Of a DNA stretch of 64,000 bases, positions 23,501 to 32,444 are shown piece after piece. Positions within the stretch are counted from its first letter, which is position 1, and each line of letters starts with the position of its first letter. The position numbers were made by a program, and so were the translations under genes. Source of the DNA: DASYTH01 sp035762905 (GTDB lineage Bacteria; Actinomycetota; Actinomycetes; Mycobacteriales; Pseudonocardiaceae); assembly GCF_035762905.1 (NCBI RefSeq), contig NZ_DASUCC010000109.1, forward strand, positions 68,883 through 132,882, given 5' to 3'. A model generated the notes under the pieces. The model worked only from the letters and a program-made list of their open reading frames with translations, was not told the DNA's origin and did no database searches.

Positions 23501-26292
23501 TCGCGGTGGCCAACACCGGCGGCTGGCAGACCTACACCGACGTGTCGCTCCCGCTGTCCAACCCACCGGGTGCCAGCGGGCCGCTGTACTTCGTGGTCCG
23601 CAAGCCGGCCGGCAGCACCAACGACGGCGGGCTGCTCAACGTCAACTGGGTCGACTTCCTGGGCAGGGGCGTGACCGACAACCAGCGCCCGGACGTGACC
23701 GCGACGGCCACCCCGAACCGCGGCACCGTCCCGCTGACCGTCAACTTCCACGCCACCGCAACCGATCCCGACGGCGACACGCCGCTCACCTACCAGTGGG
23801 ACTTCGGCATCGCCGGCGCGCCCCGGCCGTCCACACCGGACGCTTCGTACACCTATACCGCGCCCGGCTCGTACCAGGCGTCGGTGACGGTGACCGACAG
23901 CCGAGGCGCGGCGCGGATCCAGATGGTGCCGGTCGTCGTGGACAGCCCCCCGACGGCGTGCCTGTCCGGCAGGTCCGACGACTTCCTCGGCGGCGCACTC
24001 GACCGAGCCAGGTGGACGGTCATCCGGGAGAACCAGGACCTGGCTGTCTCCGGCGGAAGCCTGCACGTCCCGACCGCCAACGCCGACATCTACGGCACCG
24101 GCAACGACACCCCGGTGCCGAACATGGTGGTCCAGCCCGCGCCGAGCGGTGCCTGGCAGGCCACGGCGAAGCTGTCGCTGGTCGCGCGGGATGCCTACCA
24201 GCAGGCCGGACTGGTGCTCTACGGCGACGACGACAACTACGCCAAGATGGTGCTCGAGGCGCGCGGCACGGCCGACGCCGGCGCCCGCGTCTTCCAGTTC
24301 ATCCGGGAGGAGGCCGGCGCGCCCAACGAGGTGGGGGAGTCCAACACCCCCAACCTCGGCTCGGCCTACCCGGACACCGCCTACGTCCGGCTGGCCAGCG
24401 ACGGCACACACCTGCTGGCGTCGTACTCGGCGGACGGGTTGACCTGGATCCAGATGCCGCAGACCGACAAGCGCCTCGCCGGAATCACCAACCCGCGGAT
24501 CGGCCTGATGTCGTTGACCGGAACCGGAACCCGACCGGTGATCGACGCGGCGTTCGACTGGTTCAGCATCGTGCCGGACCCGACCGCCGTGCCGCCGTCA
24601 CCGAACGACGAGTTCGACGGATCCAGTGTGGACGGTTGCCGATGGACCACGATCGTGCGGCCGGACCCCGCGCACGAGCGGGTCACCGGCGGCAACCTGG
24701 AGATCGACACCGGCGCCGGTGACATCTTCGGCACGCCCAACGGCACGCCGACCAACTTCACCCTTCAGACGCCGCCCCTCGGGGACTGGACGGTGGAGAC
24801 GAAGATCGACGCCAGCACGCTCAACGAGCAGTACCAGCAGGGCGGGCTGCTCGTGTACGTCGACGACGCGAACTACGTGAAGTTCGACTACGTCACCGAC
24901 AACACGGCCGGATCGGCGGTGTCGCGGCGAATCGAGTTGCGCAGCGAGGTCGGCGACGCGGTGCAGAACCCGCAGCCCAATGCCGGCAACCTCACCCAGG
25001 GCGTGTGGTATCTGCGCCTGACCAAACAGGGTGACACCTTCAACGGGTTCTACTCCGCGGACGGCACCACCTGGACCGACATCGGCGAGGCGGTGACCAA
25101 CGCCGCGGTGTCCAACGGCAAGGTCGGCCTGTTCACCATCGGGACCAACCAGACGGCCTCGAAGACGGTCAAGTTCGACTACTTCCATGCCTCGTGGGCC
25201 CAACCGGTGGACACCGCCAAGCCGGTCACCACCGCGTCGACCGACCCGGCCGAGCCGGGTGCCGCCGGCTGGTTCACCCGCCCGGTCACGGTGACCCTGG
25301 CCGCGACCGACGGGCAGGGCAGCGGGGTGGACCACACCGAGTACACAGTGGACGGTGGGCCGGTCACGCCGTACGCCGAACCGTTCACCGTGACCGGCGA
25401 CGGATCGCGAACGGTGACCTACCGGTCGGTGGACCGGGCCGGCAACATCGAGGACACCAGGACCCTGACGGTCCGGGTGGATACGACCGCGCCGCTGACC
25501 ACCGCGCAGTTCGCCCCGCCCAACGACGACGGGTGGAACAACCACGCGGTACCGGTGACACTGTCGGCCATTGACGGTGCGTCCGGGGTGGCCCGCACCG
25601 AGTACGCGGTGGATGGTGGACCATGGACCCCGTACACCGAGCCGGTCAATGTCACCGGCGACGGCACGCACACGGTGCGGTACCGCTCGGTCGACAACGC
25701 CGGGAACGCGGAGACCGACAAGGCCGCCACGATCAGGATCGACGGCGTCGCGCCGACGGTCCTGGTCTCCGGCATCGCGAACGGTCAGATCTACGGCGAC
25801 AGCCAGGATCTGCGGATCAGTTGGCAGGCCGTGGACGCGACCTCGGGTGTACGGACGCTGACCGGGTCGCTCGACGGGAACCCGTACGCCTCCGGCACCC
25901 TGCAGGCGCTGTTCGAACTCGGCCTCGGGACGCACACCCTGCAGGTCACCGCGGTGGACCGGGCCGGCAACAGCACCATGCAGTCGGTCAACTTCGGCGT
26001 CACCACCTCGATGCGGGACATGGCCAACCTGATCGACCGGTTCCGGGCGACCGGATGGCTGTCCCAGGCCAGCGCGAACACGTTGCAGGCGCAGTTGTCC
26101 AAGGCGCGCAAGGCCGAGGCGAACGGCAACGATGCCAGGGCCATCCGGGAACTGCGCACGTTCCGAACCCTCGCCACCGACCCAGCCCTTGTGCCGCTGG
26201 CCGAGGTTCGCCAAGTCCTGACCCGCGACACCGACGCCGTGATCGCCCTGCTCTCCGGCCCGGCACCCCAGGCGGTCCGGTTCCGCAGGTAG
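20539..26292 (+). CDS. Giant secreted ThuA / PQQ-dependent sugar dehydrogenase multidomain protein
   Basis: 1917 aa from the ATG at 20539 (AAGGGA upstream), with a Sec signal peptide ending near ASRPAATA. Domain order by motif: ThuA-like glutamine-amidotransferase fold (~40-260; KTTGFRHDSIPDG, GGGFVGIHAASDS); glucose/sorbosone-dehydrogenase beta-propeller (~270-700; GLLGIALDPRFD, CCHHGGGLVFDKGTGDLW, GYRNPFRIGLDP); PKD (~705-790); CBM6-like (~910-1040); a second PKD; two DUF1349 concanavalin-like modules; three Ig-like repeats with TEYxVDGG; and a C-terminal helical FIMAH-type domain. It probably oxidises sugars on polysaccharide outside the cell while bound by its carbohydrate and surface modules. 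It follows the ROK gene closely. Typical ThuA-GSDH fusions occur in actinomycetes. Confidence 0.88.
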   Translation: MIRKPLAAGRRALSVLAVTLLGLSAGVASRPAATAVTDPPFRALVFSKTTGFRHDSIPDGIAAIQQLGQQHNFTVDTTEDDTLFTDANLARYDVVIFLSTTGDPLGTQAEKDAFQRYIQQGGGFVGIHAASDSGYDWPWYGELVGAYFRQHPAIQQATVKVEDPAHPATQGLPTRWTRTDEWYDYQADPRGNVHVLASMDETTYSGATMGFDHPITWCHDFDGGRSWYTGLGHTRESFTEPNFLHLLLGGIQTAAGVVPADCAASLDTSFDKVTLDDNTSNPMMLDISGDGRVFYIDRLGDVKVIRPNGGGTVTSGHLNVFTANESGLLGIALDPRFDTTHWVYLYYSPSAVAVDRLSRFTVNGDTLDLASEQVVLDIPVQREQCCHHGGGLVFDKGTGDLWLANGDNTNPFASDGYTPIDERPGRSAWDAQKSSANTNDLRGKVLRIHPESDGTYTIPAGNLFPPGTARTRPEIYAMGYRNPFRIGLDPATHKLLVANYGPDAATASPTRGPENTVEWDILNQAGFYGWPYCVADNRPYVDYDFATGASGAAFDCAHPVNNSPNNTGLTDLPPAIPATAYYHYAGDPAFPELGGGGAPMAGPTYRFDPNLLSDRKWPAYWDGKAIFGEWTQNNLYSFQLNEDGSQLVDINRILSTFEFKKPMDLKFGPDGALYLIEWGSGFGGDNADSAIYRIDYVQGNRPPVARASADRTNGPAPLTVHFSSAGSRDPDGTPITYAWDFDGNGTVDSTEANPTFTYTANGNVSATLTVTDADGRTGTASVPIVVGNTMPTVTLTAPPNGGFFDWGDQVRFAVTVTDPEDGTIDCGQVTLQSILGHDTHGHPLDQEHGCTGVLQTTLSSGHSDSDNLFAVLEASYTDHGGAGGAAPLTGRAQVILQPKRKQAEFFSATGRVPDGTGTGSPGVTPETASDPQGGFQDIGSIEDGDWWSFDPASLTNIDTIRFRAASASTGGTIEVRTGAPDGTLAGSVAVANTGGWQTYTDVSLPLSNPPGASGPLYFVVRKPAGSTNDGGLLNVNWVDFLGRGVTDNQRPDVTATATPNRGTVPLTVNFHATATDPDGDTPLTYQWDFGIAGAPRPSTPDASYTYTAPGSYQASVTVTDSRGAARIQMVPVVVDSPPTACLSGRSDDFLGGALDRARWTVIRENQDLAVSGGSLHVPTANADIYGTGNDTPVPNMVVQPAPSGAWQATAKLSLVARDAYQQAGLVLYGDDDNYAKMVLEARGTADAGARVFQFIREEAGAPNEVGESNTPNLGSAYPDTAYVRLASDGTHLLASYSADGLTWIQMPQTDKRLAGITNPRIGLMSLTGTGTRPVIDAAFDWFSIVPDPTAVPPSPNDEFDGSSVDGCRWTTIVRPDPAHERVTGGNLEIDTGAGDIFGTPNGTPTNFTLQTPPLGDWTVETKIDASTLNEQYQQGGLLVYVDDANYVKFDYVTDNTAGSAVSRRIELRSEVGDAVQNPQPNAGNLTQGVWYLRLTKQGDTFNGFYSADGTTWTDIGEAVTNAAVSNGKVGLFTIGTNQTASKTVKFDYFHASWAQPVDTAKPVTTASTDPAEPGAAGWFTRPVTVTLAATDGQGSGVDHTEYTVDGGPVTPYAEPFTVTGDGSRTVTYRSVDRAGNIEDTRTLTVRVDTTAPLTTAQFAPPNDDGWNNHAVPVTLSAIDGASGVARTEYAVDGGPWTPYTEPVNVTGDGTHTVRYRSVDNAGNAETDKAATIRIDGVAPTVLVSGIANGQIYGDSQDLRISWQAVDATSGVRTLTGSLDGNPYASGTLQALFELGLGTHTLQVTAVDRAGNSTMQSVNFGVTTSMRDMANLIDRFRATGWLSQASANTLQAQLSKARKAEANGNDARAIRELRTFRTLATDPALVPLAEVRQVLTRDTDAVIALLSGPAPQAVRFRR

Positions 26293-26376
26293 CGCGACCC
26301 CCGACGAAGCACCAGGAGGAAACCACGGCACGACTCCGGCAGTCTTGGCCCACTTACCGCAACCTCAGGGGACCGT

Positions 26377-26542
26377 GACGCAACCGAGCCACAATCAACC
26401 CGACGTCCGCACCCTTGGCTGGGACGCAACAACAGCAGTAAATCCCGGAGAGGCGGGACTGCGACGCAACCGAGCCACAATCAACCCGACGTCCGCACCC
26501 TTGGCTGGGACGCAACAACAGCAGTAAATCCCGGAGAGGCGG
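26377..26542. repeat. Perfect 80-bp tandem duplication (86-bp period)
   Basis: Bases 26377-26456 and 26463-26542 are identical (80 of 80), separated by GACTGC. The second copy contains the last ~20 codons and stop (26481-26483) of the leftward ROK gene; the first copy repeats that 3' end beyond the stop. Only two copies are present, so it is a recent local duplication at the operon end rather than an array. Confidence 0.9.
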
Positions 26543-27788
26543 ATCCGGAGGTGGATTCGGAGGCGGATCTGCGTAACCAGGCTGCCGGGTCCCGCATGAC
26601 GGCGCGGGTGACCGCGCCGGCCGCGCCGAGAACGGCCGCTTCCGGTCCAGCGGTCCCGGGCCGGACGGTCACCGGTGCCCAAGCCGCGGACAGCACCCGC
26701 CGGTTCACCTCGCGTTGCAACTCCGGTGCGATCCACGCGATCAGTGGCGCATAGATGCCGCCCAGCACCACCTCCGGCAGGTCCAGGAGGTTGATCGCCC
26801 CGGCGACGGCGATGCCGAGGGCCCGTCCGGCCGTGCGCAGCGCCTGGAGCGTCCGGGCGTCACCGGCGGAGGCGGCCTCGACGATCCGGCCCACCGTGGC
26901 CTGCCCACCCAGGTTCGTGCCGGCCGCGATCGGCAGCTCGATCGCCCGCAGAATGGCCTCCTGCCCGGCGAACCGCTCCAGGCATCCCCGCCCACCGCAC
27001 CGGCAGGCGGGGCCGTCCGGCTCGACGGCCACATGCCCGATCTCACCGCTCCAGCCCCGGGTGCCGTGGAACAACTCCCGACCGACGACGAACCCGGCCG
27101 CGACCCCGATCTCCCCGGACACGTGCAGGAAGTCACCCGGACCAGCCGGAACGCTGTGCAACTCGCCCAGCGCGGCGAAGTTGGCCTGGCTGTCGACCGT
27201 GACGGGAACGCGGGTCAGCTCGGCCGCGCGGGACAGCAGCCCCAGGACGTCGATGTCGCGCCAGCCGAGGTTGGGCGCGAACCGCAGTACCCCGGCCGGC
27301 CAGTCGACCAGCCCGGGCACGGCCACCGCGACCCCGGCGACGACCAGTCCCTCTGCCGCGACCGCCGCGACGGCCCGCGCCACCATGGCAGCCAGCGCCG
27401 CACAGCTGCGCTCGGGAGCGCGGCCACGCTGGTCCTCCCGGACCACCTCCCGGTGCCGGACCGTGCCGGCGAGATCCACGACGTAAGCGGCCAGGTAGTC
27501 GACGTTGAGCTCGACGCCGAGCCCGCCGATCCGGGTGCCGTCGATCACCAGGCCGGTCGCCGGCCGCCCGGTCGCCTTGGCCACGCGGGGCTCGAGCTCA
27601 CTGACGAGACCGCTGCCTACCAGCGCGTCCACCAGCGCGGACACCGTCGCCCTGGTCAACCCGGTGGTCGCCGCCACCTCGGCTCGGGACACCGGTGCCA
27701 GCGCGTCGGCGATCTGCTTCAGCACCAACGCGAGGTTGCGTTCGCGCAGGCTGTCCTGCCGGGCCGGGCGCGATTCCAAGGCACGCAC
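26481..27788 (-). CDS. ROK-family transcriptional regulator, last gene of the arabinoxylan operon
   Basis: 435 aa, GTG start. It has the HTH SRAEVAATTGLTRATVSALV, then the ROK domain with GGLGVELNVDYLAAYVVD, SQANFAALGEL, GEIGVAAGFVVG, EIGHVAVEPDG and the zinc cluster CRCGGRGCLE. It starts 32 bp after the GDSL-esterase gene and is the last member of the leftward hydrolase operon, so it probably senses a xylan- or arabinan-derived sugar. The C-terminal ~35 residues are Ser/Arg-rich low complexity (RRSASESTSGSAS) and then run into the 80-bp tandem duplication, so the natural C-terminus may have been altered by that event. Confidence 0.9.
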   Translation of the reverse strand: MRALESRPARQDSLRERNLALVLKQIADALAPVSRAEVAATTGLTRATVSALVDALVGSGLVSELEPRVAKATGRPATGLVIDGTRIGGLGVELNVDYLAAYVVDLAGTVRHREVVREDQRGRAPERSCAALAAMVARAVAAVAAEGLVVAGVAVAVPGLVDWPAGVLRFAPNLGWRDIDVLGLLSRAAELTRVPVTVDSQANFAALGELHSVPAGPGDFLHVSGEIGVAAGFVVGRELFHGTRGWSGEIGHVAVEPDGPACRCGGRGCLERFAGQEAILRAIELPIAAGTNLGGQATVGRIVEAASAGDARTLQALRTAGRALGIAVAGAINLLDLPEVVLGGIYAPLIAWIAPELQREVNRRVLSAAWAPVTVRPGTAGPEAAVLGAAGAVTRAVMRDPAAWLRRSASESTSGSASPGFTAVVASQPRVRTSG

Positions 27789-27820
27789 GGTGATGAGCTT
27801 GACATACTTTCACTGATTTC

Positions 27821-28909
27821 CTATCCCAGGGTCCACTGCTGGTTCGCGGCTCCGGTGCAGCCCCACAACTGGACTTTCGTGCCGTTGGCGGTTCCCGGTC
27901 CGGCGGCGTCCAGGCACAGTCCGGATTGGACTCCGGTGATCGTGCCGTTGGCGTTGACGTTCCACTGCTGGTTGGGTTGCCCGTTGCAGTCCCAGATGAT
28001 CACCGGCGTGCCGTTGGTGGTGCCATGACCGGACGCGTCGAGGCATCTGGTGCCGTAGACCATCAGCTGCCGGCCGGGCGTGCGGGTCCAGGCCTGGTTG
28101 GTCTGGCGGTTGCAGTCCCACAGCTGCACCTGGGTGCCGTTGGTCGTGGTGATGCCCGTGACGTCCACGCAGCGGCCGGATTGCGCACCGGTGATCGGCC
28201 GGCCCGGGTCGCCGAGGCTGCCGGGGACCGACTGCAGGGCGGCGAACCAGGCGGCGGCCATCTTGTTGTAGCCGGTGGCGGTGGGGTGGATGCCGTCGAT
28301 CAGGTCTGCGGTGGTCACCGCGCTGTGCAGGTCGACCAGGTGCACGTGCCTGCCGGCGTTGGCCTTGCTCCGCACCATGCCCGGGATGGTGGCGTTGTAG
28401 CTGCGGACGTTGGCCTCCTGACCGGCGTTGGTCAGCGGAATGATGGTCGCGACGAACACCTCGGCGTTCGGCACGGCCGCGGTGATGCGGTCGACCAATG
28501 TGGACAGTCGGCCGGGAGCGCCGCCAAGGTTGAAGTTCTGCAGTACGTCGTTGGTGCCGATGTGCAGCAGCACGGCGTGCGGGCTGGTGGTGTGCAGCCA
28601 GCCGGCGATGTTGGCGTCGATCTGGTCGATCCGCCAGCCCGAGTGCCCCTCGTGGTCGTGGTCACCGAGGCTGGTGGGGCCGTTGACCAGCGACCCGACG
28701 AGGTCGGTCCGGAAGCCGCCTGCGGCCAGCCGCTGCCAGAGCCCGATCCGGTACCCGCCGGGAACCTGCGTCCCGTCGGTGATCGAGTCACCCAGTGGCA
28801 TCACCCGGACTCCGCCGTTGGTCTCGGCGGCCGCGGAACCGCTGGGCGGTATCACACCGGCGGCCACCATCAGGATCGCCCCCAAGAACAGGCGAAGCCG
28901 TTTTCGCAT
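27821..28909 (-). CDS. Secreted SGNH/GDSL carbohydrate esterase with ricin-type lectin tail
   Basis: 362 aa from the ATG at 28909 (GGGAG upstream; a GTG two codons earlier is possible). A Sec signal peptide ends near GSAAAE. The SGNH hydrolase shows block I MPLGDSITDG with the nucleophile Ser, block III HIGTNDVLQN and block V DLIDGIHPTATGY with the catalytic Asp/His. This resembles CE3-type acetylxylan esterases. The C-terminal ~125 residues are a ricin-B (CBM13) trefoil with three QxW-type repeats (NQAWTRT, NQQWNVN, NQQWTLG). It would deacetylate xylan beside the xylanase. Fifth gene of the operon, 25 bp after GH54. Confidence 0.9.
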   Translation of the reverse strand: MRKRLRLFLGAILMVAAGVIPPSGSAAAETNGGVRVMPLGDSITDGTQVPGGYRIGLWQRLAAGGFRTDLVGSLVNGPTSLGDHDHEGHSGWRIDQIDANIAGWLHTTSPHAVLLHIGTNDVLQNFNLGGAPGRLSTLVDRITAAVPNAEVFVATIIPLTNAGQEANVRSYNATIPGMVRSKANAGRHVHLVDLHSAVTTADLIDGIHPTATGYNKMAAAWFAALQSVPGSLGDPGRPITGAQSGRCVDVTGITTTNGTQVQLWDCNRQTNQAWTRTPGRQLMVYGTRCLDASGHGTTNGTPVIIWDCNGQPNQQWNVNANGTITGVQSGLCLDAAGPGTANGTKVQLWGCTGAANQQWTLG

Positions 28910-28934
28910 CGTCACTCCCGCCGGACAGGTTGAG

Positions 28935-30404
28935 TCAACTCCCGAGGGCCCATTGCTGGTTGCTCTGGCCGTTGCAGGCCCACAGCTGGACCAGCGCCCC
29001 GTTCACGGTGGATGCTCCGGACACATCCAGGCACAGGCCGGACTGCACACCGGTGATCGTGCCATTGGCGCCGAGGTTCCACCGCTGGTTCGCTTGGCCG
29101 TTGCACGACCAGATGATCACCCTGGTGCCGTTGGTTGTGCCCTGACCGTTGGCGTCCAGGCACCGCTGATCGGATCCGCCGTAGACGGTCAGCTGGCCCG
29201 CCGCGGTGCGCGTCCAGGTCTGGTTGGTGCCGCCGTTGCAGTCCCAGATCTGCAACTGGGTACCCTGCGCCGTGGTGGAGCCGGGCACGTCCAGGCATCG
29301 GCCCGCGCCCACCGCGCGCACCGCCCCGGTCGTGCCGGAGCCGCCGCTGCCGTAGCCGGCCGCGACGATGTTGGCCTGCACCGCGTTCTCGGTCGCGTCG
29401 GATGGGAAGCCCGACACCATGGCGCCCTCGTAGAAGGTCCCCGCGCTGAGGTTGGCGCCACCGCCGGGTCTGCAGCAGTCGCCACCGCTGCCCAGGACGA
29501 TGGCACCCTGCTTGCGCATCGGGCTGTACCCGGGCGGAAGGGAGCCGTCCCACAGCGTGAACAGGCTGCCGGATTGCGCGTTGCTGCCCTTCATGGCGAA
29601 CCGCGACGTGCCGTTGTTCTTCAGCGTCGCCGTGACGAACCGGTGGGGGAACGCCCGCTGGTTCTGGTTCCAGGTCTGGCTTCCCCCGGAATAGAGCCCG
29701 AACTCGAGATCGGCCTGGACCCACGGCCCGGTTCCGGCGCATCCGCCGAACCAGCACTGGGTGCTGAAGTTGATGGCGTCCATCGCACCCGGCCCGTCGG
29801 CGGTTCGGCCGGTCTCGCTGTTGCCGTAGTCGAAACAGCAACCGCCGTTGACATGGGTTCCGCTGCTCACCATGTACATGCCCTCGGGCGCGCTGCCGGT
29901 CGGAATGCCCGACAGGTGACCGTCTCGCCAGTAGCTGTTGCTGGGATTGATGAACAGCGAGTACGCCTTGCTGCCCCCGACGGTCAGCGATTCGGAGGTC
30001 GCGTTCGCCGGGCGGCTCTGGCTCGAGCCCGGCACCACGCTCGATCCCTGGTACCACAGGTCGTTCCCGTGGCCGGACTGGTCGAAGACCACGGTGATCA
30101 CGCAGGAGGTGCCGGCACAGAACGAATCCTGGGCCGCCGCGTTGGCCACGCCGCCCGCGGTCAGCACGCCGATGTCCCGGGTCGCGGTGTCCGACGAGCG
30201 CCGCACCTGGTACAGATTCCCGTTGTAGGAGCCGAAGAGCGCACGCACCGTGCTGTGTGCGGCAACGCAGGGCGTGCCGCCGGACGCGTAGATGTCGCAG
30301 GGCCCGGTGCCGGCCGCCGACGCCGGCGACCACGTCACCGCGGTCGCGGCGACCGCGGCTCCTGCCACGGCGGTCGCCGCGAGCCAGCGGAGCCGTGTTC
30401 GCAT
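28935..30404 (-). CDS. GH54 alpha-L-arabinofuranosidase with ricin-type lectin domain
   Basis: 489 aa from the ATG at 30404, with AAGGGAGGAA in front; Sec signal peptide ending near SPASAA. The mature N-terminus PCDIYASGGTPCVAAHSTVR and the following ALFGSYNGNLYQVRRSSD are the signature of the GH54 (AbfB) catalytic domain. Further family pieces are VVFDQSGHGNDLWYQG and GGCCFDYGNSET. The usual fungal C-terminal CBM42 is replaced by a CBM13 ricin trefoil with three NQxW repeats (NQTWTRT, NQRWNLG, NQQWALG). It removes arabinofuranosyl side chains from arabinoxylan outside the cell. It starts 19 bp after the GH29 stop in the same operon. Confidence 0.92.
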   Translation of the reverse strand: MRTRLRWLAATAVAGAAVAATAVTWSPASAAGTGPCDIYASGGTPCVAAHSTVRALFGSYNGNLYQVRRSSDTATRDIGVLTAGGVANAAAQDSFCAGTSCVITVVFDQSGHGNDLWYQGSSVVPGSSQSRPANATSESLTVGGSKAYSLFINPSNSYWRDGHLSGIPTGSAPEGMYMVSSGTHVNGGCCFDYGNSETGRTADGPGAMDAINFSTQCWFGGCAGTGPWVQADLEFGLYSGGSQTWNQNQRAFPHRFVTATLKNNGTSRFAMKGSNAQSGSLFTLWDGSLPPGYSPMRKQGAIVLGSGGDCCRPGGGANLSAGTFYEGAMVSGFPSDATENAVQANIVAAGYGSGGSGTTGAVRAVGAGRCLDVPGSTTAQGTQLQIWDCNGGTNQTWTRTAAGQLTVYGGSDQRCLDANGQGTTNGTRVIIWSCNGQANQRWNLGANGTITGVQSGLCLDVSGASTVNGALVQLWACNGQSNQQWALGS

Positions 30405-30423
30405 TGTTCCTCCCTTGGTCAGG

Positions 30424-32400
30424 TCAGACGGCGGTGATCGTGTAGTGGTTGTTGGGGCTGCTGTTGGGTGCCCACATGATCGTGTCGGAGCCGACGGCGG
30501 TGTTGCCGGCGTTGTCCAGTGCGGTCCCGGTGCCGCGGTTGATGATCTGAAAGTGGCCGCCGCCGCTGTCGGCCAGGCGCCACTGCTGGTTGTTGCCACC
30601 GTTCCAGGGAGCCTGAAGGCAGGTGGCGCCGTTCGTGGCGTTGCCCCAGCTGTCGGCGACCATTCCGTTGGTGCGGTTGACGATGCGGTACCAGCCGTCG
30701 CCCAGCGGCACCAGCTGCCACTGCAGGTTGGTGCTGCCGTCCCAGCTCCACTGCTTGAGCCGGGAACCCGAAGCGACGTTGCCGCCGCTGTCCAGCACCA
30801 ACCCCGTGGCGTCGTTGGCGATCCGCGTCCAGCCGGTGGGAATCGGCGCGGACCCGAGCGTGGGGATCTGTCCGGAGAAGACCAGCTTCACCACGTACGC
30901 GTCGGCGGTGAACGGCGGATTGGCCGACGGCATCGTGATGCGCAGGCCGCCGCCATCCTGGGTGCGGTTGGGCAGGTTGGTGAACTGCCCGGCATTGGGA
31001 CCGAGCAGCTGCACCGCGTTCAGGTTGCCAAGGTTGATCCGGTTCGAGCCGAGCGTGGTGAGGTTCACCGTGCTGCCCGGCCAGCCCAACACGGTTGCGT
31101 AGAGCACGGTGTTGTCCTTGGTGCGGGTGAACCGGATGTCCCGCGGCGTGCCCTCCCGCGGATTCTGGAAGGTGCCGCCGCCCATCTGCGTCGGGCCTTC
31201 CCCGAAGCTCGCCCAGGCGCGAGTGGCATAGATGGACTCGCCGAAGCGCCTGAGATAGTCGCCCATCCCGAGCAGGATCCGGCGCTGCGCGTCCGGGATG
31301 GTGCCGTCGGCCATCGGGGCGATGTTGAGCAGCATGTTGCCGTTCTTGCTGACCCGGTCGATCAGCGCGTGCAGGATCGCCTTGGTCGAGAACACGCCCA
31401 TGCCGGTGGTGAAGCCCCAGGTGCTGGGGGAGACGCTGTCGTCGGTCAGCCAGTAGGGCGTCTGGATGCCGGCCGGGCCGCCGCGCTCGAAGTCGAAGAC
31501 CTCGCCGCGGTTGTTGAATCCGTCCTTGTAGGTGGCCACGAAGTCCTTGTTCAGGGCTACTGCCCGGTTGTAGTAGTAGGCCAGGAAGTTCAGCCGCTGC
31601 GACTCGTCGACCGCGGTGAGGTCGAAGTCCTGCCAGAGGATGTCCGGCTGGTAGCCATCGATGACCTCTCTGAGCTTGGTGAACCACAGTTGGTTCGCCG
31701 CGGCTCGGTCCAGCTGGCCGTACAGCTTGCGCAGGCTGGGATCCGACTGCGCCGGCACGCGGTCGTAGTAGCCGTTGAAGTTGAACGCGTGGTGCAGTGC
31801 CGCCAGCAGTTTGAGCCCCTTGGCGCGGATCGCGTCGGCGTGCAGGCGCAGCAGGTCGAGCCGAGGCCCCCTGGCCACCGAGTTCCACTCGCTGGCAGCG
31901 CTGTTCCACATCGAGAATCCGTCGTGGTGCTCGGCCACCGGTCCGGCGAACTTCGCACCCGCGTCGAAGAACAGCTGCGCCCACTCGGTCGGGTCCCAGT
32001 TCCCCCCGGCCGACCTCAGCCTCGGCGCGAACTGCACGAAGTTCCCGGCCCGGTCCCGGGCGCCGTTGATGAAATTGTGGTACGGGAACACCGACGGATC
32101 GCCGAAGACACTTCGGTGGTGGTTGTTCTCGGCGGAGCCGCTGATCCACATGTTGCGCGGGTACCACTCGTTGCCGAACGCCGGGACGCTGAACACGCCC
32201 CAGTGGAAGTAGATGCCGAACTTGGCGTCCTGGAACCATTCCGCTGCCGGGGGGTGCTGGTCGACCGACGCCCAGGTTGGCACATAGCTACTCGGACCGG
32301 CGGTGGCCCCGGCGATGCCGTCGCGCAACAAACCGGCTGCCGCCGCGCCGGTAACACCGGTCACCGCCAACATCGTGCGGCGAGTGAACTGGGCAGACAT
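30424..32400 (-). CDS. GH29 alpha-L-fucosidase-like glycosidase, Tat-secreted, with lectin-like tail
   Basis: 658 aa from the ATG at 32400 (GAGGAGGT 7 bases upstream). The N-terminus QFTRRTMLAVTG is a twin-arginine signal, so export is probably folded via Tat. The catalytic TIM barrel reads FGIYFHWGVFSVPAFGNEWY, FAGPVAEHHDGFSMWNS and PDILWQDFDL, where the Asp after WQ is the expected nucleophile. A beta-sandwich follows, then a ~140-residue ricin-type lectin (NLQWQLV, NQQWRLA repeats). Actinobacterial GH29-annotated enzymes act on fucose or related residues; within a xylan operon it may trim fucosylated or galactosylated side chains. Some homologous enzymes are non-fucosidases, so specificity is uncertain. 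Confidence 0.88.
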   Translation of the reverse strand: MSAQFTRRTMLAVTGVTGAAAAGLLRDGIAGATAGPSSYVPTWASVDQHPPAAEWFQDAKFGIYFHWGVFSVPAFGNEWYPRNMWISGSAENNHHRSVFGDPSVFPYHNFINGARDRAGNFVQFAPRLRSAGGNWDPTEWAQLFFDAGAKFAGPVAEHHDGFSMWNSAASEWNSVARGPRLDLLRLHADAIRAKGLKLLAALHHAFNFNGYYDRVPAQSDPSLRKLYGQLDRAAANQLWFTKLREVIDGYQPDILWQDFDLTAVDESQRLNFLAYYYNRAVALNKDFVATYKDGFNNRGEVFDFERGGPAGIQTPYWLTDDSVSPSTWGFTTGMGVFSTKAILHALIDRVSKNGNMLLNIAPMADGTIPDAQRRILLGMGDYLRRFGESIYATRAWASFGEGPTQMGGGTFQNPREGTPRDIRFTRTKDNTVLYATVLGWPGSTVNLTTLGSNRINLGNLNAVQLLGPNAGQFTNLPNRTQDGGGLRITMPSANPPFTADAYVVKLVFSGQIPTLGSAPIPTGWTRIANDATGLVLDSGGNVASGSRLKQWSWDGSTNLQWQLVPLGDGWYRIVNRTNGMVADSWGNATNGATCLQAPWNGGNNQQWRLADSGGGHFQIINRGTGTALDNAGNTAVGSDTIMWAPNSSPNNHYTITAV

Positions 32401-32444
32401 GTGCGATGACCTCCTCATTGGGCGGGGTGCCGCCCGGACCGATG

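Noticed and set aside
26377..26542. Possible CRISPR array
   Set aside because: Only two long identical copies with a 6-bp spacer and no cas genes; a tandem duplication.
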